30,116 bases of DNA from positions 1 to 30,116 of the forward strand of contig JASCIV010000231.1 of the NCBI GenBank assembly GCA_030374735.1, written 5' to 3'. Positions 16,371-25,967 of this stretch are shown here, in pieces (within the stretch, counting starts at the first letter, position 1; the number at the start of each line of letters is the position of its first letter). The notes under the pieces were generated by a model. The model saw only the letters and a program-made list of their open reading frames with translations, ran no database searches and was not told where the DNA came from. The position numbers and the translations under genes were made by a program. Source of the stretch: Gracilaria caudata. Its lineage: Eukaryota > Rhodophyta > Florideophyceae > Gracilariales > Gracilariaceae.

Positions 16371-16921
16371 GCACTCTTTCAGCTCCGTCGTGGTTCACGC
16401 TCCGCTCGGTGCTCTCTACAGTGCTGCCATACTCACGTAAATAGATCGTTTCTCGTCATAACTTGAAGCAATTTCGAGCACTCCTGTAGCTGTCGAGCTT
16501 CGCTGCGCGGAAATTGAGCATGGACGCGCTTTGGCTGTTGCAGCTTCATCTATCTGTGGAGGAAACCAAAGTCTACAGAACTGATACGCTGTGCCAAGCA
16601 GTTTGGCCCTGCTTACGTCTAGATAGCTTGCACGCACAGACAGGGCTTGTAAGAGAACAGTGGCACATTCACTTTGATGGATTTCAAAGGATGCAATTTG
16701 ACTCTTTGTGTAGTTCCCAGTCGCTATAGCATCATAAATCCTTCCAGAAAAGTTGCATTAATGGCAACTGCCTGGTACACACGCGATGCATGATCACCTA
16801 GATGGCAATACAAATCCCACATTTGCTGCAAAAGGAGGTTCGTTACTTAGAACAGCTGGAGATGTGTTCAAGTCAGATATCGTGTTTTTGTTGGCGCATA
16901 GGAGCAAAGGAACACAAGGCG
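16371..16921. other. Spacer between convergent ALAD and PRAI genes, no gene seen
   Basis: ALAD ends on the left and the phosphoribosylanthranilate isomerase gene ends on the right. Only short, unremarkable open frames are present, with no hairpin or repeat that stood out. Confidence 0.5.
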
Positions 16922-17644
16922 TCATTGAATCACGGCATCCTCTGAAAAGGATCTCATCACCGCTCTCAAAAACTCATACACTCGTTCTTCATCTTTCTTG
17001 CATTTATCAGCGCCTGTGACACCCGTGGCCACATCTACTCCACTTGGTCTCAGCGATCGTACGGCCTCTTCGACGTTTTGAGGATGAAGACCACCGGCCA
17101 ACAGCCAGGGATGCTCGGGAGGCCTGAACACTTTCCAATCAAAAGGCTGCCCAGTTCCGCCTCCTTTCGCGTCAAAGATTGACCAAAGAGCCGAGCTACG
17201 AGAGCAGGACGTTGGCGCAGATACGGAACCATCGGCCGACACATCACGCACATCAATCCATTTCAGATCGTTACCATCTGTGTCGTTGCTCCAATGAGAT
17301 CGGCATTCGGGTCCGTGAAGCTGGGCAACATCCACTCCAATGTGGCGACATGTGTCATTGATTTCCCCTGCTGTTTCGTCGACGAAAACCGCTACTGGAT
17401 GCGCCCCAGATCTTGACGCAACGGTGGATATTTGTCTTGCCGTGCTTCTGTCTACTGCGCGACGGGATTTTGGCCAGAGAAGCATGCCGATCATGAGATC
17501 AACGTCTGCCGGTAGGATCTGCTTGGCTGCAGCGATGATCATTTCGGCATCTTGCGGGCTGACGACACCGCAAACCTTCACGGCTTTGAGCGTAGGCGTT
17601 GGAGAAGGGAAGAGGGCCGCGAAGGACAAACAGGGCGGTGACAT
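16922..17644 (-). CDS. PAI: Phosphoribosylanthranilate isomerase (tryptophan synthesis)
   Basis: This converts N-(5-phosphoribosyl)anthranilate to the ribulose form in tryptophan synthesis. The (beta-alpha)8 fold motifs are in order: VKVCGVVSP with the catalytic Cys25, GMLLWPKSRR, AVFVDE, QLHGPE, FDAKGGGTGQPFDW with the catalytic Asp158, LAGGLHPQNV, and GVDVATGVTG for phosphate binding. The last motif usually reads GVDV(S/N)SGVE, so this one deviates. The ATG at 17644 gives 240 residues with only a 20-residue leader. The frame stays open upstream for about 60 codons but contains no ATG. A short plastid-targeting exon further upstream is therefore possible, though I could not identify one. The enzyme is stand-alone, not fused to indole-glycerol-phosphate synthase. 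Confidence 0.92.
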   Translation of the reverse strand: MSPPCLSFAALFPSPTPTLKAVKVCGVVSPQDAEMIIAAAKQILPADVDLMIGMLLWPKSRRAVDRSTARQISTVASRSGAHPVAVFVDETAGEINDTCRHIGVDVAQLHGPECRSHWSNDTDGNDLKWIDVRDVSADGSVSAPTSCSRSSALWSIFDAKGGGTGQPFDWKVFRPPEHPWLLAGGLHPQNVEEAVRSLRPSGVDVATGVTGADKCKKDEERVYEFLRAVMRSFSEDAVIQ

Positions 17645-18179
17645 TCTAGAGTTCGAACAGATTGCATTCCCTTTACGCGAAAAGCGCCAAACGGATCGTG
17701 TTTGCCAGGTGTTCAGCACGCCAGACTCTGGAGTGCAGAGGCGACAACGATTTCGATAGATGTAAATGGATATGTTTCCACAGGCATGGTCAGGAGGGGA
17801 ACGAACATCCCAGAGAAGACGGGATGATCCCAGACAACGGTAAATCCTGGATCAATTCTCAGAGCTGTTTTTGAGGGCTTGATTTGAACCGCAAATCAGG
17901 CCACCTCGATCTCCCACATTGCCTAGAAGAGGTTCTATAGAATCATCAAGACCAAACAGATAATCTTCTCTTCAAGGTCTTCACATGGTATTCCGCCTGG
18001 CACTTCGCTGCGAGTATGAAACATTCTCTCTCTCAGAATGTGTACTAAAAGCTGACCCCGTGGATTCGTAACAATCGTTTAACGGGGGTGATCTGCATCC
18101 TTAAGGCCTATTTACCTTGGATGAAGAAGCAGCGGACCATAACAGCAAGCGCAGCATTAACTTGTTTCGGAGCTCACAA
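17645..18179. promoter_or_regulatory. Divergent promoter region of PRAI and the DUF1995 gene
   Basis: The two genes point away from each other, so both promoters should lie here. The left part may encode an upstream exon of the isomerase: a short ATG-led frame runs on the minus strand near 17800, but no splice site joins it convincingly. No TATA box or RNA gene was recognised. Confidence 0.4.
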
Positions 18180-19412
18180 ATGGCTCGCATTGGCGAATCT
18201 ATTGCAGCGCGCTCGCGGCTTTCGGCGTTCTCCACGCCAATCCTCCCTTCCCACCGGGTTATGAAACCTACAATTTCACCTCGCTGTCCCAACCGGCTTC
18301 AGAACAAGGTGAACCGGAGTAGGAATCATGTACAGAAGGTGCTAGCAGCATTGGACTCCAAAACGCCGTCTACATCGTCCACTTCTGAACAAGATGATGG
18401 ACCGCGTGCGTCCTCAATAATTCCAAACACTCCGTGCTTTACAAAGCGCATCATGGCTACGCCGATGGACCGTCCTACACGCCAGCAATACCTAGATTTC
18501 GCGGGGGCCGCATTTGAGTCATACCTACAATCGTACTTCAACAATCCGACTGACGTATCTCGACTATCACAGTTGACCCTTTTGCTACCAGAACTTAATC
18601 CCACGCTTGACGTATATGACCGACGTTTTCTACTGCAGTTCACATGGGCATTGCTCAGAGTCACTTCTTCGCTCGGGCTTCGCTCTTGTGTTCTTGTTCA
18701 AGGAGCACGCCGCTTTGGAGCAATGCCACTGTCTGTCGCAGGCCTGCGCCGAAACTTTGACGCCGACTTGGAGCTTTCTCGTTCCGGCTGGCCAGAGAAA
18801 GCCGTTAGATCTGGAGAGCTAGAAGACTTGGAAGCCATTGAGGATGATGTAGACATAGTGCTTGTTCTCTCTCCCACCAACGCTGTATCTATTCCGACTG
18901 TCGAGAGCGTCTCAAACCTCGTTCACCATCTCAAGGGAAAACCAATTGCTCTTATCAATCCTCGACTTGAAGAAGTACCGAGTCATAGCGGTGTCATGCA
19001 GGTGCAAGGTCGAGCGGATAGATTGCGCCTTTTGAATAGCTTCGAGGACGTCTTCTACATGCGTCTGCTCTTCGATGCTGGTAAGAACTTTCCTTTGCGT
19101 GGTATCTTGTACAGGGCTCATCCTAACCAATGGCAGGCATGGTGCAGTCCATCGTATGACGAATACGTTCTCTCATTGGAAGGTGAACAAAAACCGGAGT
19201 TCGGAGCAGTCAGCGATGCGTTTCGGAGAACCCTGTATCAAATTCAGAAAGAAAGAGTTGCACAGAGTACCAATGAGGGTGCCATAGAGCAGCTTCTTCT
19301 ATCACCTCCAGCGATAATCGTGTTCGTCGCCGTTACTGCATTTGCAATTTACAAAGGCGGCGGGGAAAGTTTGCCAGCATTGTGGAACTCGTTAAGAAGT
19401 TCGCTCCCATGA
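18180..19412 (+). CDS. DUF1995 domain protein, probably plastid
   Basis: The ATG at 18180 gives 410 residues; the frame upstream lacks an ATG. The first 90 residues are basic and Ser/Thr-rich (MARIGESIAARSRLSAFSTP), as expected of a plastid transit region. Residues about 92-335 form a DUF1995 domain. Motifs include QQYLDFA, LVQGARRFGAMPLSVAGL, a segment DVDIVLVLSPTN, KGKPIALINPRLEE, and a second part with LRGILYRAHPNQWQAW. A hydrophobic segment at about 376-392 near the C-terminus probably anchors it in a membrane. DUF1995 occurs in plant LOW PSII ACCUMULATION 3 and related plastid proteins needed for photosystem II assembly. The family assignment is secure to me; the exact role is inferred. 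Confidence 0.8.
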   Translation: MARIGESIAARSRLSAFSTPILPSHRVMKPTISPRCPNRLQNKVNRSRNHVQKVLAALDSKTPSTSSTSEQDDGPRASSIIPNTPCFTKRIMATPMDRPTRQQYLDFAGAAFESYLQSYFNNPTDVSRLSQLTLLLPELNPTLDVYDRRFLLQFTWALLRVTSSLGLRSCVLVQGARRFGAMPLSVAGLRRNFDADLELSRSGWPEKAVRSGELEDLEAIEDDVDIVLVLSPTNAVSIPTVESVSNLVHHLKGKPIALINPRLEEVPSHSGVMQVQGRADRLRLLNSFEDVFYMRLLFDAGKNFPLRGILYRAHPNQWQAWCSPSYDEYVLSLEGEQKPEFGAVSDAFRRTLYQIQKERVAQSTNEGAIEQLLLSPPAIIVFVAVTAFAIYKGGGESLPALWNSLRSSLP

Positions 19413-20200
19413 CTGGCTGACGACGGTAGTTCGGATGCCACCATTTCCATCAATTGTTTATCGAGCATAAGATTATTCGTGCCCAAGCAGTTCGGTTGTG
19501 AGGCTTGCCTCTGCCGTTACGAGCAATTTGCCACCGAACTTCTGAGAAAGAGATGAGATGTTTGGAAGCCAATCTTATGCTCGCCTTGGTAATTCGTGTT
19601 CAAGAGCACTTGTCCCATCCAAAATAGGGATCATCGGCCGATTTGACTATAGTGTACCTACTGCAGAGATGGGTCCGTTTATTTGTTTAGAATCTTGCTC
19701 CGCGGCAAGCAAAGGGTTGGCAGTGATATCGGCACGCCGAATGTAGTACCTGCGTAGAGGTGCTTCTTTCACTGAGCAAAGCGTTGCAACGATTATCGTC
19801 ACTTTTCACAGACAAATCCCCTTCTCATAGGGATGGCGCCGCAATAAATGCGCTTCTACGGCCACGACGGTGCTGACCATAGCACGCCGTTTTCCACTTT
19901 GTTCAGAGGCATGCTGGATAGTTCTCATCGAGTGAATATAGACGCTCAATGCCTACAAAATCTACTTGGGCTCACTTTCATATGACTCGCACAGATGACC
20001 CGAATGACCGTATAAGTCGAAACATTCACGTTTGAGAAGTAGCGGGACTGCCTGGCAATCGATAGCCTTTTACGGCTCTCGGGAACATTTTTGCATGCCT
20101 GTATGTATGCACAAACGAAGGAAAAGAAGTTAGTTCAAGTTTCGACTTTAGACCTGGAGCCGTAGATATTCCTATGAGGACGACAAAGCATTGAAAGAAA
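19413..20200. other. Intergenic region with a nested inverted-repeat structure
   Basis: No protein gene is supported. The notable element is a set of nested inverted repeats at 19462-19583, described separately. The rest shows only short, unremarkable open frames. Confidence 0.5.
19462..19583. ncRNA. Candidate structured RNA (three nested stems)
   Basis: A 13-bp outer stem pairs 19462-19474 (CGAGCATAAGATT) exactly with 19571-19583. Inside it, an 8-bp stem pairs 19489-19496 (AGTTCGGT) with 19533-19540. Inside that, GAGG at 19500-19503 pairs with CCTC at 19508-19511 across a 4-base loop. The whole is 122 nt and begins 50 bases after the DUF1995 stop codon. It could be part of that gene's 3' untranslated region or a separate small RNA. 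I recognise no known RNA family. Confidence 0.3.
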
Positions 20201-20500
20201 TTACCTTCTTCTGAGTTCATCTTTCAAAGCTTCGTCGTCGCCAAACTCCTTCATACAGTCATCGACAGCCTTACTGTATTTTCGACAATGCCACACGACG
20301 CTGAGAAGTTTGCCCTCCGCGCATTCGGCGAGCCTGCGTACGTGTTCATCACAACCCTTCACCGCGAGATCTCGCAGTTCCCGTATGATTCTGTTTTCAG
20401 CTTTGTGAATCAAAATCGGTACCGGATCCGTGTTGGAACGACCACGCAAAATATCTTCAAACTCTTCATCTGAGAGATTTCCTGGCGTCTGAGAAGGCAT
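20201..20500 (-). CDS. CMC1: Twin CX9C protein, CMC1 family (cytochrome oxidase assembly)
   Basis: This 99-residue protein has two CX9C motifs: Cys50-Cys60 (CDEHVRRLAEC) and Cys72-Cys82 (CRKYSKAVDDC), separated by 11 residues. They form the coiled-coil-helix-coiled-coil-helix fold of proteins imported into the mitochondrial intermembrane space by Mia40. Family members Cmc1/Cmc2 assist copper delivery and COX1 maturation. The WHCRKYSKAVDDC segment resembles the second motif of CMC1 more than other CX9C proteins. The ATG is at 20500. The end ELRRR is followed by GGTAATTT, which looks like a splice donor, so a short extra C-terminal exon is possible; known CMC1 proteins do continue a little past this point. 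Assignment within the CX9C group is moderately sure. Confidence 0.78.
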   Translation of the reverse strand: MPSQTPGNLSDEEFEDILRGRSNTDPVPILIHKAENRIIRELRDLAVKGCDEHVRRLAECAEGKLLSVVWHCRKYSKAVDDCMKEFGDDEALKDELRRR

Positions 20501-21072
20501 GTACGAAGAAAACGGTATATCTACCGTGTTTGTCCTCAGAAACCCTCTCCTTCAGTTTCCCGTACTTTAGTTCGTTCCCGACCTTCCCAACTGCGGATCT
20601 GTCGGATTTTCTGAGTCTTGTTCGATTAGACAGCGAAAGGAGAGCACAACTAACCGCCAGGTTTGTTGAGATTCGGGACACACTTTAGTACCGATGTATC
20701 AATCCTAGCACGAAGTTGCAATGCCAATCTGGCGTTGATCCTGAGCTGTGATCGTCGCTTATTGGGCATTAGAACACCGGATCTCCCCACATGATTTTGG
20801 ATCAGTTTCCAGAATCATGAAGACAGACCTAGCAAAGAAACTGTAAATATCGGTGTAAGGAACAGAGATGGACGCCGTCGACAAAGTTCTCTTTGCCTCT
20901 TTTGTTTGGATAGCAGCAATCTGCCGGACTGGTAGAGGAAGAGTTCGTTCAAGGAACAAGCGGACTGCTTTTGATCCTCTGGTCAGGGTCTTCTTGCGAG
21001 GAAATAGAGTCCGTAACTACAAGTTACTTCCAGCGGAATAGCGTTGAGCATCGCAGCTTGTATCGTATCAGA
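20501..21072. promoter_or_regulatory. Divergent promoter region of CMC1 and EIF3B
   Basis: CMC1 points left and EIF3B right, so both promoters lie here. The open frame leading into EIF3B from 20971 has no ATG before 21073. No further gene was recognised. Confidence 0.4.
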
Positions 21073-23455
21073 ATGCCAGGTGTTGGACCTGATGAGGTGA
21101 CGCTCATCGACTCGATCGAGGATGATTTCCTGAGAAAGAAAGAAGAAATGCGTCGTGTGGCGAAGGACTGCGTCGTCATCATTGACAATGTGCCGAAAAT
21201 TGGACCGGAGAAGTACGACAAGCTTGTCGGGAAGCTGACTCCTTTATTTGACAAATTCGCTCGTATGCGTCGAGACGAACAGGATAAACCGCGTTTAAAC
21301 TTCGTTCGAAATGAGAGAGGAGCCACCTTAGGGTTTGCTATCGCGGAGTATACCACACCGGAGGAAGCGTACAAAGCGGTTACCTCTCTTCACAACTTTC
21401 AGCTGGATCGATCCCATCGCTTCTGGACGTGCACCGCAGGGGAGCTCGAGAGGCTGCAGAACATCCCGGAAGATTTTGTTCCTCCTCCTCCATTACCCGC
21501 TAGTCTTAAGAACCGACCTAATTTCAAGAGTTGGTTGCTTGACGAGCGCGGACGAGATCAGTTCATGATCCGACACAATCACGAGACGAGCGTTTATTGG
21601 CACGATCATATCGTGAAGCCGCAGATGGTAAGTTTTTATTCATTGCACTCTCACGAACGCCAGCGATGAAGAAGGTATAGACACTGTAACCGATGTCTCT
21701 GCAAGGATCCCATTTGTTAGGTGGGTGTTCTATGTATGAGGATGCGGATAGTCTTAGAGGCTGTTTCAGAGCCTGCGTTTTACTCGTTAAGATCGCTACC
21801 CTTATCTGCCTCGATCAAGTCAGTTCTCTCAGACGCACACGCTAACACAATTTTTTGGTTCTACCTTACCATTTGCTTCAACACAGGATTATGCCAAAGT
21901 TATGTGGTCAGATGCTGGAGTAGTGTGGTCTCCTCGTGGTACATACCTCGCCACCTTCCATCAACGTGGTATTAAATTATGGGGTCGCACGACTTCAGCT
22001 GATAGAGAAGTGGATTGGGTGATTGTCATGCGCTTTGAACACACGAATGTATCTCTTGTTCATTTCTCGCCATGTGAAAAGTACCTCATTACATTTAATG
22101 GCACTGAACCCGAGAGAGATGACAAGAGAAACCCCCGCGCTATTATAATATGGGATGTTTTGACAGGAAAGAAGAAGCGTGGGTTCATGGGTCCTCCGAG
22201 GTCAATGATAGGTCCTGATGGTACAATACCATGGCCTATTTTTCAGTGGTCGCATGATGACAAGTACTTCGCGAGGTTAAACGAGAATGCGATTTCGGTA
22301 TACCAAACGCCAGACATGGGTCTCATTGATAGGAAATCAATGAAGATTCCGCACGTTAGAGGATTTGCTTGGTCACCAACATCGAACATTATGGCGTATT
22401 GGACACCTGAAGTGAATGACTCCCCAGCCCGAGTAACGGTTGTCGAGTTACCATCCAAGAAGGAAATTCGACAAAAGGCTTTGTTTTCGGTATCCTCTAT
22501 TGTTCTTCATTGGCAACAGGAAGGGAAATTCCTTTGCTGCAAAGTCGATCGCCTTACGAAGAGCAAGAAGGGACAGTTCACGAACTTCGAATTGTTTCGT
22601 GTACAAGCTAAAGATATTCCAATTGAAGTTCTGGAATACAAAGAAAAGGACCTTGTACAGGCCTTTGGATGGGAACCACAAGGGCATCGCTTCGCTGTTA
22701 TTCACGGCTACAGTGACAAACCTGGGAAGACAGACGTAAGCTTCTTCACGATGGAGGGTGTCACCGGTGAGCTTAAGCCGTTGTTTACCCTTGAAAATCG
22801 AACTGCAAACCAGCTGCGATGGTCTCCAAAAGGACGCTTTATTCTTCTCGCAGCACTGGGATCACCAAATGGAAACCTCGAATGGTATGACGTCAATGAT
22901 GCGACTGGCAAGGAGAGTCCTGAGCCTGTCGGGTCAAATCAACACTTCCTTTGCAACGATGTACAATGGGACCCATCTGGTCGGTTCCTATCGAGTTTTG
23001 TGACATATTGGCGGAACAGCAATGAGAATGGGTACATCATTTGGACAATGTACGGCAAGGAACTGTGTCGCGTTAGTGTCGACATGTTGTATCAGTTTGC
23101 CTGGAGACCGAGGCCCCCGTCTCTTCTTTCTGTCAAGCAACGCAAAGCTGTTAAGAAGAGCCTTAAGGTGAGGAAGGAGAAGTATGAGAGGGAAGATAAA
23201 GACCTCAAAGATAGCGTCAGCAGTGGGAAAGCTGCCCAGCGAAAGGCACAGCGGGATGCCTTTTATGCATTCCGAAACCGGGCGGCGAAGATTCTCGAAG
23301 AGGAGGCTGCAAATCGACAACAAGCAATTGCCGTCTACGAAACAGCCGGAGACGACAAAGAAACCATTACCGAGATTGTTGAACACGTTCTATCCGTCAA
23401 GACTGAGATTGACTTTAGCAAGAAATTACTTACCAGCGATGATGAACGTGACTAA
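21073..23455 (+). CDS. EIF3B: Translation initiation factor eIF3 subunit b
   Basis: Two exons, 21073-21627 and 21887-23455, are joined in phase 0 across a 259-nt intron (donor ATG|GTAAGT, acceptor ACACAG|GAT). Together they give 707 residues, the usual size. eIF3b is the scaffold of the eIF3 complex on the 40S ribosomal subunit. An RRM occupies about residues 33-115 (CVVIIDNVPKIG, GATLGFAIAEYTT). The nine-bladed beta-propeller follows, with VVWSPRGTYLATFHQRGIKLWG just after the junction, then LVHFSPCEKYLITF, VRGFAWSPTSNIMAYW and LRWSPKGRFILLAAL. The C-terminus is a charged helix (RKEKYEREDKDLKD) that in other species binds eIF3i and eIF3g. The start is the first ATG of the frame. The intron is several times longer than those of the receptor-like genes. 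Confidence 0.96.
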
Positions 23456-23618
23456 TAGTAAAGCCGAAGCAATGAGGATTTTCTGGACGTTGTCTTTGCG
23501 TTCTGTCACTGACAAGTTTCCTGCTGACGTATTTCAGACTGCGCTACGCTGTTGTACAAAGCAGGACGGCTACCATTTGCAGGCATAATCCATTTATTAT
23601 GGCTCGATATAACGCTTC

Positions 23619-25436
23619 TCATGTAGTGCCTGTTGCTTTCCCCTCTGAAGCACTACCTGTGTCTGGCTTTTCTGGAGTATCGATATCCATTGGTTCGCTG
23701 GTTTGTTTATCATCCACTTGGACGGGGTCTTGGTCTGTCTCCTTTGTGGTCTTTACCTGCTTGGCGTTTTCATTGTTTAAATCGGCCTTAATGTTCGGTT
23801 CAGACTCGCGTTCTGTTTGTCGATGGTCTTGGGGTTTGTCATTTTCTTTGTTATCTTCCTTTTCGACTCCTGCCATCTTGTTTTGCATACCATGCTCTGC
23901 TTCAGCTGCCTCAGATGCCATTAATAATTGTTCATCATCCACCTCATCGTCCACCTCACCGTCCGCAGATGAGATCTCTGGAGTGGGCCCAAAACGCCTT
24001 CTTCTAGCTTCGATGAAATACGAATTAGGATGATCCGGAATAAACTCGGGAAGCCCGTATTCACTAATTGGATGATGACCTGGTTGAGACGAAGCAAAGC
24101 ACATTCCACACGCTGCCTGATAATTTCCCTCCTTCGCCCTGGAAACAATCAGTGGGATAGCATCTGGGGCAGTTCCGAGCGCCCTGAGCGACATTCTCAA
24201 ACGAGATTCTTCAAACTCTCTATACGGACATCCGTTATGCTCTCCAGGTCCCGGTCTCTCATTTATTACTTTCATGCAGTTGTAAGGCGGAAGGTTTCGA
24301 CGCTTACCTTCTTTTCCATACTGATGGCGAATGTTATATGCGTACTGCTTTTCGAACTTCTCGGTAGTTATGCTTCCCTTTCCGAATTCTGTTCTCCAAA
24401 ACTTGAGAGATTCATCCATCGTTAACCCACAACCCTTCAGAAACACTCCGAGCTGTATTCTAGCGGAATGGCGAAGATGATGATTTTGTCGTAACTGTGC
24501 CATCATGTTGTACATGCAAAGGGGCATCGCTGGAAGAGATTGATCCAGCTCTTTGAGCGATATGCGGTCAATAGATGCATTGGGGTCGAACGCCTTCTTC
24601 GATTGCTCGTCCGCTTCGAAATGCTGCCGAATGGACCTGAGAATAGGTCTCATTCTCTCGTCTCTCTCTGCGATCGGAGTGTAGTTCATAGCAGTAATCA
24701 GACTGGCGCTGAGCAAAGAGCGAAATTGAGCAGCTACGACTTCCAGGATATTACTTTGAGGAACATAAGCAAAGCCGTCACGCAGGAAAACCTTTCTGAG
24801 ACGCACAAGGGCTGGTACTTGTTCGAAAGCAATCTTGTAGTATTTGACGTTTTCGTTGCTTCTCAATCTGTTGGGGCCCTGAGCGACGGCATTAAGCTCC
24901 GGGCGAATTTGCTCGAGATCCTTGTTCGAGACGGGTTTCACAACCAGTCCATTTGCTTTCTCAATAGCTTTGAGAGCGGACTCGGCACTGGTACCGTCCA
25001 GACGAGCTGTGAAAAGGTCATACTCCGTCTTCAGCAGCCAAGCACGGTGACTGGAACAAAGAGCCATTCTGACCATGAAATGAGATGCTTCATCATCACG
25101 AATCTTGTTCTTGCGAATTTTATTCTGTTCATCATCATTGACCACGGGTGGTATATGCAGATCATGTGTGCGCTCAGCTCGACGAATGCTGCTCATGAGA
25201 GACTCCACTCCGGTTGACGGCTTCTGCACGCCCAGGTGCTGCGCTGAGCGAGCCTTTTCGGCCGCCTTCAGTAGCTTCAGCCTCTTGATGGATATGGCCT
25301 CCAGCTGCTCAAGTTCAAAGGGTTCTGTTCCTAGTGAGGAGGACGTATACAGAGGCGCATACGATGAGCTGTGGTCAGTTGAAGTAGTGTATCCCGGCTC
25401 CTGCAGTGCATTATTCGCGGCGGGGTGGAACTCCAT
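23619..25436 (-). CDS. PRIM2: DNA primase large subunit
   Basis: This 605-residue protein matches the eukaryotic primase large subunit, which with PRIM1 makes RNA primers in the polymerase alpha-primase complex. The C-terminal iron-sulphur domain is clear. Its four expected cluster ligands are Cys307 (PLCMYNMM), Cys387 (PPYNCMKV), Cys403 (NGCPYREF) and Cys443 (AACGMC, with Cys446 an alternative). Between them lie the family motifs LRHSARIQLGVFLKGCGL and FEKQYAYNIRHQYGKEGKR. The N-terminal helical domain (about 110-270) is also recognisable, for example in HFMVRMALC and FLRDGFAYVP. Beyond about residue 490 a long acidic, Thr/Lys-rich tail is probably disordered. The start at 25436 is the first ATG of the frame. 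It is tail to tail with EIF3B (163 bases apart) and head to head with the CLEC16A homologue. Confidence 0.95.
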   Translation of the reverse strand: MEFHPAANNALQEPGYTTSTDHSSSYAPLYTSSSLGTEPFELEQLEAISIKRLKLLKAAEKARSAQHLGVQKPSTGVESLMSSIRRAERTHDLHIPPVVNDDEQNKIRKNKIRDDEASHFMVRMALCSSHRAWLLKTEYDLFTARLDGTSAESALKAIEKANGLVVKPVSNKDLEQIRPELNAVAQGPNRLRSNENVKYYKIAFEQVPALVRLRKVFLRDGFAYVPQSNILEVVAAQFRSLLSASLITAMNYTPIAERDERMRPILRSIRQHFEADEQSKKAFDPNASIDRISLKELDQSLPAMPLCMYNMMAQLRQNHHLRHSARIQLGVFLKGCGLTMDESLKFWRTEFGKGSITTEKFEKQYAYNIRHQYGKEGKRRNLPPYNCMKVINERPGPGEHNGCPYREFEESRLRMSLRALGTAPDAIPLIVSRAKEGNYQAACGMCFASSQPGHHPISEYGLPEFIPDHPNSYFIEARRRRFGPTPEISSADGEVDDEVDDEQLLMASEAAEAEHGMQNKMAGVEKEDNKENDKPQDHRQTERESEPNIKADLNNENAKQVKTTKETDQDPVQVDDKQTSEPMDIDTPEKPDTGSASEGKATGTT

Positions 25437-25967
25437 GACGAAGCTTGACGCGACCGTCGCTAAAAGTCAATGAGGGAGAGTGGCGGAGAGGAGCCAGGCC
25501 GAACAAGACGCTGGCATTGGGGTGATCGTGAGCACCACATTTTGGCGGGAGAAGTTCTCTCTCCGATGTACCAGCACCTGTTTCGGTTGAGCGTGCTTAC
25601 AGTTATCCGGTTGTAAGCAGATGCTGACAGACGGTGCAATGCGTCAGCGGCAATTTGCAAATGCGAGAGCGGGCACAGCTTTGAAGTGAATTGTTGCCTG
25701 GCGGAGAGGTCCGAGTGCTAAGCGGCCTTTGCGATTCGCACCGCCCCCCTCTCTCGAGCGTATTAACACGAGCCATGAATCTTGTGTTGCCTCACCGCTA
25801 ACGCGCTTGCCGATTATTACGTACTCAGCACGCCGTTCTTTAAATGAGCGTACCGCCACCGTTTCACGCGCCCCCACTTCCTGCTCAACTGCCTTGCACT
25901 GCGTGCTGTTTGTTGTGAGCTGCTCAGTTAAACCGTTTCTTGACTGCCTCGCGTTCCCGCTGACCGT
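25437..25967. promoter_or_regulatory. Divergent promoter of PRIM2 and the CLEC16A homologue
   Basis: The 531-bp interval separates two start codons pointing apart. It is of mixed composition with no long GC-rich tract. I saw no TATA box, repeat or RNA gene. Confidence 0.45.
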
